Source of the DNA: Mesorhizobium amorphae
GTDB taxonomy: Bacteria; Pseudomonadota; Alphaproteobacteria; Rhizobiales; Rhizobiaceae
NCBI GenBank assembly: GCA_003240775.1
Contig: QFNI01000005.1
Location: 1-64,000, forward strand
DNA length: 64,000 bases
Direction of reading: 5' to 3'
Shown here: positions 59,347-64,000 of the stretch, one piece after another
Position numbering within the stretch: the first letter of the stretch is position 1
Layout: each line of letters begins with the position of its first letter
Translations under genes and position numbers: made by a program
The notes under the pieces: generated by a model
Database searches by the model: none
Told to the model about the DNA's origin: nothing
What the model saw: only the letters and a program-made list of their open reading frames with translations

Positions 59347-60050
59347 CAGGATGTAGCCTCGCTGGCGATGGCCTTCGCCACCACGTGCTCAAGCTTGGCG
59401 GTCGCTAAGATCACTGGCTTCAGCGTGGCAGGAGCCTGGTCGAAACCGCGCTTGTGTAGACGAGGCACCACCCCAAGGGGCACCAGTTCCCAGTTCGCTG
59501 GGTCCGGATTGCTGCGCCCCCCGATCGCTTTGAGACAGCTGCCTGCCGGCACCGGCCCGAAGCGCTCTTCCCAGAGGATGCGATGGAGAAACGCGGAGCG
59601 GGGCATCTTGCCTTTCGCGGTGCGAACGCGCGGCAGGCGGATGATCACATAGCCAGCCTTGTCGATGTAATCCCCACCGACAGCTGAGGCCTCGATCGCT
59701 CGGGCGCTCGGGCGATGCACAAACTCTCCGACACGGAACTGGTTGGAGCGCCTGCAGCCGCTAATCGAATGTTGCGTCACGCGGCGGCCAAATTTCTCGG
59801 TGAAAGCCGCGGCCAACTCCCGATCGGTCATTGTGCTGGGGGCCGCGATAAAGGCCTTCTCTTCGGCTGTGTATCGTTGGTTCCGGCCCGTCCTCACGCC
59901 CAGCGCGCGACGCGCACAGGCCAGGGTGTTTGACTTCAAGACGCGGCCGAACCTGCGGGCGAACTCGGCCTGGAGATCGCCCTCCACAAGCCCTACGCTC
60001 GACAGCAGGAACGCTGTCTCCGCCTCCGTGTATCCCCTGAGCCGCTTCAT
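59346..60050 (-). CDS. Degenerate HNH endonuclease-like DNA-binding protein (234 aa)
   Basis: Two similar N-terminal modules of about 45 residues (RGYTEAETAFLLSSVGL and RYTAEEKAFIAAPSTMTDRELAAAFTEKFGRRVTQHSISGCRR) look like Myb/HTH-type DNA-binding repeats. Residues about 130-200 follow the phage HNH scaffold: GYVIIRLP, AFLHRILWEERFGPVPAGSCLKAIGGRSNPDPANWELVPLG. The position where active enzymes carry a His-His or HxD pair reads CLKAIGG, so the nuclease is probably inactive. It may be a DNA-binding regulator derived from a homing-type enzyme. Confidence 0.6.
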   Translation of the reverse strand: MKRLRGYTEAETAFLLSSVGLVEGDLQAEFARRFGRVLKSNTLACARRALGVRTGRNQRYTAEEKAFIAAPSTMTDRELAAAFTEKFGRRVTQHSISGCRRSNQFRVGEFVHRPSARAIEASAVGGDYIDKAGYVIIRLPRVRTAKGKMPRSAFLHRILWEERFGPVPAGSCLKAIGGRSNPDPANWELVPLGVVPRLHKRGFDQAPATLKPVILATAKLEHVVAKAIASEATS

Positions 60051-60292
60051 TTGACGAGACCTCCGAGCGCGGGAGCAGGCAGGTAGGGCACGGGGTTCTC
60101 CCCATGATCTGATGCGATTTTCGCGGCCTGGATCTGCAAGGCGGCGTTGCGAATGATTTGGTCGGCGAGGTCGACCATGGCAGCGCTACGGGTCGCCTCC
60201 TGGTTGATCTGCTCGGCCGACAGCCCTTCCTCGGAAAGGCGCTCCATCTGCGCAAACAGATGGTTGTTGAGGTCCGACAGGCGGTTCTTCAT
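60047..60292 (-). CDS. Small early phage protein (81 aa), helical
   Basis: MKNRLSDLNNHLFAQMERLS opens an almost entirely helical protein (EGLSAEQINQEATRSAAMVDLADQIIRNAALQIQAAK) with a Pro-rich end. I recall similar small proteins in Mu-like phages of rhizobia, where they carry no assigned function. Overlaps both neighbours. Confidence 0.6.
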   Translation of the reverse strand: MKNRLSDLNNHLFAQMERLSEEGLSAEQINQEATRSAAMVDLADQIIRNAALQIQAAKIASDHGENPVPYLPAPALGGLVK

Positions 60293-60525
60293 CACACCAG
60301 CCCCTTGCTCTCGGCTAGGCGCTGGGTCATCCGCACCGTGATCGTGTCGCCGGCCGACACGTCGTCCGGCAGGTCGTGGAGCGGCCGCTTGGGCACCCAC
60401 ACGGCCGAGGAGCGCTCGCCCTCGATCGAGACCAGCACCGCACGCTCCGTGGCGTGGTGGACGGCGAGCGTGAGCGTCACCAGCTCCCAGGCCTCGGGCT
60501 CGCCCTTGTTGATGATCGGGCTCAT
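60292..60525 (-). CDS. Small early phage protein (77 aa), unknown
   Basis: MSPIINKGEPEAWELVTLTL then VLVSIEGERSSAVWVPKRPLHDLPDDVSAGDTITVRMTQRLAESKG, a compact beta-rich domain with an OB- or SH3-like strand pattern. The ATG at 60525 overlaps the stop of the small membrane gene by 4 bases. No family recognised. Confidence 0.5.
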   Translation of the reverse strand: MSPIINKGEPEAWELVTLTLAVHHATERAVLVSIEGERSSAVWVPKRPLHDLPDDVSAGDTITVRMTQRLAESKGLV

Positions 60526-60668
60526 GGCGCGCGCCCCGACAAGAGGAGGGCCACGATGTAGCCCGTGCCGAAGCACGCAAGCAGGGCAAGCATCATCTTG
60601 CCGACGAAACGCGCGGTGGGCTCGGCTTCCGGCGCGAATGTGAGAGGGGATTTGTCCCGGCGCATCAT
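60522..60668 (-). CDS. Small single-pass membrane protein in the early operon (48 aa)
   Basis: MMRRDKSPLTFAPEAEPTAR leads into a helix (FVGKMMLALLACFGTGYIVALLL) and a short SGRAP tail. Start and stop overlap the neighbouring genes by 4 bases each, so it is part of the coupled early operon. A tiny inner-membrane protein made early is a typical shape for superinfection-exclusion or defence-blocking factors, but nothing proves it. Confidence 0.6.
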   Translation of the reverse strand: MMRRDKSPLTFAPEAEPTARFVGKMMLALLACFGTGYIVALLLSGRAP

Positions 60669-60997
60669 GGCTGCTGTGCTCCGTTGAAGACGTCCCACAC
60701 GGCGAGCGTGATGACGGCCTGCTCGCGCGCGATGGCGGCCACCTGGTCGGCGAAGACATCTGGGATGTCAGACGCTCCGCACCCGGCCGTGAAGGCCTCG
60801 GTGTAGGCATCCAGCGCGGAGCCAATCAGCAACCGCGCCTCTGCCTGGAAGAGGGCCTGCGGCGTGAGAGCGCCGCGGGCATCGAGCGCTTCGGCAAGGC
60901 GACGGCGAAGCGGTGTCGCCAGCTCGTCGAGCGCCATGCGCGCTGCGCTCTGGATGTCTTCGAGCGTCTCGCGTCGGGGTGAGGTTGCAGCGTTCAT
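60665..60997 (-). CDS. Early phage protein (110 aa), helical, unknown
   Basis: A helical protein (LEDIQSAARMALDELATPLRRRLAEALDARGALTPQALFQAEARLLIGSALDAYTEAF) with one Cys (AGCGASD) and a C-terminal helix (AIAREQAVITLAVWDVF). No recognisable motif. Overlapping start and stop with its neighbours. Confidence 0.5.
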   Translation of the reverse strand: MNAATSPRRETLEDIQSAARMALDELATPLRRRLAEALDARGALTPQALFQAEARLLIGSALDAYTEAFTAGCGASDIPDVFADQVAAIAREQAVITLAVWDVFNGAQQP

Positions 60998-61323
60998 CGC
61001 AGCGGCACCGACGTGAAGCCGAGAAGCACCACGTTCGAGCCCGGCCGCTCAGCCTCGGCCATGATGCGTTCCATCTGCGCCTGCTCGGCCGCGCGGGCTT
61101 CCGCTTCCTCGCGGGCGAGAGCGTTCCAGCGATGCTGGCTGATCTCGTGGGCGTTCTCGGTGGAGCGCTGCACGAGGATGCGGAGCAGGCTGATGACGGC
61201 TCCGACCTGGTGCCTCTTGATCACGCAGATGCCGTTCTGCGCCGAGGCGTCGATTTCGGAGAAGGTCTTGCAGAGCTGGCGAAGATCGTCCGGCACCGAA
61301 TAGAGGTTGCGGTCACCGATCAC
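60994..61323 (-). CDS. Early phage protein (109 aa), GDRNLYSVP family
   Basis: The GTG at 61323 has GAGGAG at 8 bases and starts GDRNLYSVPDDLRQLCKTFSEIDASAQNGICVI, an opening that I recall as shared by early proteins of alphaproteobacterial transposable phages. A helical region (RWNALAREEAEARAAEQAQMERIMAEAE) follows. An upstream ATG (61350) is possible but lacks a ribosome site. It overlaps the preceding gene by 11 bases. Function unknown. Confidence 0.6.
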   Translation of the reverse strand: MIGDRNLYSVPDDLRQLCKTFSEIDASAQNGICVIKRHQVGAVISLLRILVQRSTENAHEISQHRWNALAREEAEARAAEQAQMERIMAEAERPGSNVVLLGFTSVPLR

Positions 61324-61726
61324 GATGTGTCTCCTCTTTCCGGCGCGCATGGGGGCATCCGCGTCGGCAGGCGTGGTAAAGCCGCACGCGAAAGGCGCTG
61401 GTCGCACGATAGGGTTCGTCTTGCTCTGTCAGGCAGCGGTCGCGGCCAATATCGCCGAGGATGGGGCATCCCACGGTCTCGGCCATCAGCGCGCCTCGGA
61501 CGCGCTGCTCGATCTCGCCTATGTCACCGCCATACTTGGCGTTCAGCACATTCGACATCGCCGATTTGCTGTAGCCGATGAGGGCCGCGCAGCCGGCGAG
61601 ACCATGCGTGTCCGCATAACGCGCCAGTTCCAGCACCCATTCAGGTAAGGGTGACCAAGCGTCTGCCGCCTTTTCGACGAAACTGCGATCGGCCGCGCGC
61701 GAGCCGAGGGAGGGCCCGCGGTTCAT
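61313..61726 (-). CDS. Cys-containing HTH-type early phage protein (137 aa)
   Basis: The N-terminal half has a helix-turn-helix-like run (LELARYADTHGLAGCAALIGYSKSAMSNVLNAKYGG). The C-terminal half carries a Cys pattern CPILGDIGRDRC ... ACRRGCPH that could bind a metal or cluster, with an SAFRVRLYHACRRGCPHARR end. It lies just after the transposase helper genes in the early operon. Proteins with this arrangement are frequent in Mu-like prophages of rhizobia as far as I recall. A regulatory role is likely. Confidence 0.65.
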   Translation of the reverse strand: MNRGPSLGSRAADRSFVEKAADAWSPLPEWVLELARYADTHGLAGCAALIGYSKSAMSNVLNAKYGGDIGEIEQRVRGALMAETVGCPILGDIGRDRCLTEQDEPYRATSAFRVRLYHACRRGCPHARRKEETHRDR

Positions 61727-62337
61727 GACGAGACCTCCCGCGTGCCGGCATCCACCAAGACCGCGTTGGCGTTCGGATCGAACAGTACACGGGCTTCCAG
61801 CACCATCGGTGCACGGGCACCGAGATTGCGGACGAGGCGGTATATAGCTGCTTGGTTGGAGCGATGCGGCGCGGCGACCACCAGCACCTTCGCCTGCAGC
61901 AGCAGCGTCACATACTGCTTGACGTAGCCAAGGGGGATTGGGCGGGCTTCGGTCGAGGCGAGCGACGCCAGATCGGCTGAGGTAAATGCCTTGGCGAATT
62001 TCATGGTGCGCCAGAGCGTTTCGATCTTGGTCTCCTCCAACGGCCTGCCGTCGAGCCCGAAGCGCGGGGCCTGGACGGGGCGCCTGAGCAACGAGAACTT
62101 CTGCCGGCCGGGCAAACCGCGGACGGGCTCTTCGCCCGCGATCTCTGCGAACCCGTTCGCCACGAGGTTCTTCACGAAGCGCTTCAAGGCGCCCCGACTG
62201 AGATTGGTGCGATACTCCAGCTGCCGCATGGTCCAGGGGCCGGCGGCGTCGAGTTCCTTGATCAGGGCCCACATCGCGTCGTTGCCGTGCGGGAGCCGGA
62301 GGCTTGCCTGCACGATCTCGGGATAGGAGCGCAGCAT
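61723..62337 (-). CDS. Winged-helix early phage protein following MuB (204 aa)
   Basis: Residues about 15-85 form a helix-turn-helix with wing (AMWALIKELDAAGPWTMRQLEYRTNLSRGALKRFVKNLVANGFAE). A second such domain lies at about residues 100-165 (TLWRTMKFAKAFTSADLASLASTEARPIPLGYVKQYVTLLLQAKVL). Two DNA-binding units in tandem after MuB suggest a role in transposition or regulation. The stop of MuB and the ATG at 62337 overlap by one base. Confidence 0.65.
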   Translation of the reverse strand: MLRSYPEIVQASLRLPHGNDAMWALIKELDAAGPWTMRQLEYRTNLSRGALKRFVKNLVANGFAEIAGEEPVRGLPGRQKFSLLRRPVQAPRFGLDGRPLEETKIETLWRTMKFAKAFTSADLASLASTEARPIPLGYVKQYVTLLLQAKVLVVAAPHRSNQAAIYRLVRNLGARAPMVLEARVLFDPNANAVLVDAGTREVSS

Positions 62338-63098
62338 CAGAGCCTCCGTGCGGCCGGAGCAGAGGAGCCGATAAGGTTGTCGGTCCCGCCGAAATCCTTG
62401 AGCCCGATGGTCTGCAGGCCGAGGCGGTTGGATGCCTCCTCGATCTTGGCCAGGTTCACCACGATACGGCGGGTGTTGCCCCGCGTGACATCGAGGAGCG
62501 CTGCGGCAAGGTCGGGCGACATGGAGACGTTCGGAAACGAAATCCGTGTCAGCATCGCCAAGTCCTCGGCGTTGCAAGGCAGCGCAGGGCACCACTCAAG
62601 CATGCAGTTATGGACCCGTTCGAAGGCCTCGAGCTGCCTGGGGAGCGTCTCCTCGCCGATCAGGACGATGGCTGCCCCGCTCATGTCGTGGATTTCACGG
62701 ACGAGGTTGATGAAGCGCTTGTTGGCGATGTGGTGCGCCTCGTCGATGATGAGCGGCCGGCGCGGGTCGCCCGCCATGATGCGGCCCGCCTCCTCCTTCA
62801 TGTCCTCGATCGTGCCGCGCGGCCGGGTCACCCCGTTCTCACGCAGGATTTTCTCCATCAGCGAGCGAGCGCCGGTGAACTGGCCGCACTCCACATAAGC
62901 GGCGCGGAAGAAGTTGGCGGAGGCGATGGCCGACTCCGACTTGCCGTATCCGCTCGGCCCGAAGAAGCAGGCCATGCCGGGCAAACCCTGGCGACGCCCA
63001 ACCACGGTTTCCAGCACCGTCGAGAAGTTCACCACGTTCCGAAGCGGTGCGCGGCTGCCGATGCCGGCGGATTGATTGACTTTCTGATGCGCGTTCAT
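62337..63098 (-). CDS. MuB-like AAA ATPase, DNA transposition protein
   Basis: This 253-residue AAA+ ATPase helps the transposase find target DNA and confers target immunity. Walker A is ACFFGPSGYGKSESA, Walker B RPLIIDEAHHIANK, sensor 1 AAIVLIGEETLPRQL, and a C-terminal helical domain contains DVTRGNTRRIVVNLAKIEEASNRLG. MuB-like proteins of this shorter type are standard in transposable siphophages. Two ATGs (63101 and 63098) are possible; the second has better spacing from GAGG. Confidence 0.9.
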   Translation of the reverse strand: MNAHQKVNQSAGIGSRAPLRNVVNFSTVLETVVGRRQGLPGMACFFGPSGYGKSESAIASANFFRAAYVECGQFTGARSLMEKILRENGVTRPRGTIEDMKEEAGRIMAGDPRRPLIIDEAHHIANKRFINLVREIHDMSGAAIVLIGEETLPRQLEAFERVHNCMLEWCPALPCNAEDLAMLTRISFPNVSMSPDLAAALLDVTRGNTRRIVVNLAKIEEASNRLGLQTIGLKDFGGTDNLIGSSAPAARRL

Positions 63099-63181
63099 CA
63101 TGGTCCTCTTGCCTAAGCGCCGCAGAACACCGCGGCAGTTTCCCGAAGCCCGGTGGTCGCAACCCGCCGGGCTTCGTCGTT

Positions 63182-64000
63182 TCAGCCAGTCAGCCAAGCG
63201 TCGCCCCAGGCCTCGTGCACACGGGCCTGGGAGCGGTATTCGGCGGACTGGAGGTATCGGTCGAGCAACACGGCGTCGGCCGGGTCGATGGTCCCATCAG
63301 CAAGCGTACGCTGCCAGCCGAGCGCGCGGACGTAGCGGTCGCGCGCAGTCTCTGGCAGCGGGATGGCGCCCGGCACACGAGCCTCGCGCGCGGCCTGGAG
63401 CTCCTCGATCCGCGCATCGACGATCGCGGCCGTCATCGTTTCCAAGCGCGCAGCCTCCTGCGCTTCCATGCGGGCGATGAAGCGCTGCTGTGCGGCCTTC
63501 GTCGCGGCGTCGGTCGGCTCTTGGTGCACGCGCGAGGGTGTCACGGCATCCAGTGCCGCCGCGATTTGCGGGGTCGTATGCTCTTCGGTCCGGCGGGGCA
63601 GCGGCACCACGTTCGGAGCGTTCTCTCGCGCCACGCTGATGAGGCGGTCGATCATCGCCGGGCCCTTGGCCTGGCGCTTCACCTCGTGCCGGATCTTGCG
63701 GGACTCGGCGTTGATGCGCTCGGCTTGCTCGATCTTCGCCTGGGCGACGACGGCCTTGGGGTCGATGCCCGAAAGGCGTGGGCAAATGGCTTCAGCCAGG
63801 AATGCCCCACCATCGGGCTCGAACAGATAGGCAAGGCCGAGATCGAGCGGGTCTTGCCGCACGAGCACCAAGGTGCCCGGCAGGACGCTTGGCGCGAGGT
63901 AGTGATCGTGGTCGATGCGGATGCCGCGTTTGGTCACGGTGCGCAGACCGCCGCCACCGGCCACCGCCATCACCAAGATGTCGAGGGCTCGCTTGTCTAC
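63182..64000 (-). CDS. MuA-like DDE transposase, C-terminal part (continues past the window)
   Basis: The gene enters from beyond the right edge; 272 codons are visible and the frame is open to base 64000. The visible segment is the C-terminal portion: VDKRALDILVMAV, GLRTVTKRGIRIDHDHYLAP, GTLVLVRQDPLDLGLAYLFEPDGGAFLAEAICP, then a long charged helical tail (KAVVAQAKIEQAERINAESRKIRHEVKRQAKG) that in Mu contacts MuB and ClpX. The DDE catalytic core lies outside the window. The stop is 83 bases before the MuB start. Confidence 0.88.
   Translation of the reverse strand, partial: VDKRALDILVMAVAGGGGLRTVTKRGIRIDHDHYLAPSVLPGTLVLVRQDPLDLGLAYLFEPDGGAFLAEAICPRLSGIDPKAVVAQAKIEQAERINAESRKIRHEVKRQAKGPAMIDRLISVARENAPNVVPLPRRTEEHTTPQIAAALDAVTPSRVHQEPTDAATKAAQQRFIARMEAQEAARLETMTAAIVDARIEELQAAREARVPGAIPLPETARDRYVRALGWQRTLADGTIDPADAVLLDRYLQSAEYRSQARVHEAWGDAWLTG

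Noticed and set aside
1..64000. CRISPR array
   Set aside because: No regularly spaced short direct repeats were found; the repeated elements are large, palindromic and irregularly spaced.

Overview
The window is high-GC DNA from an alphaproteobacterium, most likely a Hyphomicrobiales (Rhizobiales) member of the Mesorhizobium/Nitratireductor/Chelativorans type. This placement is inferred from the betI-betC-betA-betB choline cluster, the Tat beta-helix family TIGR03808, DUF3750, a rhizobial-type L-asparaginase II, and a GC-rich intergenic palindrome repeat present at eight loci. The species cannot be named from the sequence alone.

Positions 1 to about 28,693 are host chromosome. In order they hold: a glycogen debranching enzyme (GlgX type); a peptide ABC transporter (binding protein, two permeases and a fused OppD-OppF ATPase) interrupted by a DUF559 endonuclease-like gene lying between two repeat loci; small membrane proteins; a large multi-membrane-segment protein; tRNA-Pro(CGG); the choline/choline-sulfate to glycine-betaine regulon with a perfect BetI-type operator; a thiolase, a DUF3750 protein, an asparaginase, a Tat-exported beta-helix protein, a GreA-like factor, an internally shortened methylmalonyl-CoA mutase-like protein, and a HerA/DUF853 ATPase. 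A composite repeat (hairpin module A plus a palindromic module B) fills most longer intergenic gaps and in three places supplies the stop codon of a neighbouring gene.

From about 28,694 to the end is a transposable (Mu-like) prophage, transcribed almost entirely on the minus strand and running off the right edge of the window inside its MuA-type transposase. Its right terminus is visible at 28,694 as a TG end followed by two tandem transposase-binding-like repeats. Reading in the direction of transcription (high to low coordinates): transposase and MuB ATPase; a run of small overlapping early genes including GemA, an MT-A70 adenine methyltransferase and a degenerate HNH-like protein; a Mor-type activator; a lysis block (amidase and membrane proteins); DNA-packaging genes (DUF2730, twin winged-helix proteins, DUF3486, terminase, DUF935 portal, F-like protein); Mu-like protease/scaffold and capsid genes; head completion genes; a siphovirus-type tail (tail tube, chaperones with a programmed -1 frameshift, tape measure with a lytic domain, tip proteins); fibre-like proteins; and a D12-class DNA adenine methylase at the extreme right end, where Mu carries mom.

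The phage is therefore a mosaic with Mu-type transposition and head but a lambda/GTA-like tail. Points worth a second look are the exact GGGAAAC slippery site, a probable nuclease-toxin domain fused to the F-like head protein, a plus-strand cargo gene between the tail chaperones and the tape measure, a strange Arg/His-repeat plus Trp-rich protein in the fibre region, and evidence in the host repeats that a short spacer has been inverted between two otherwise directly repeated copies.
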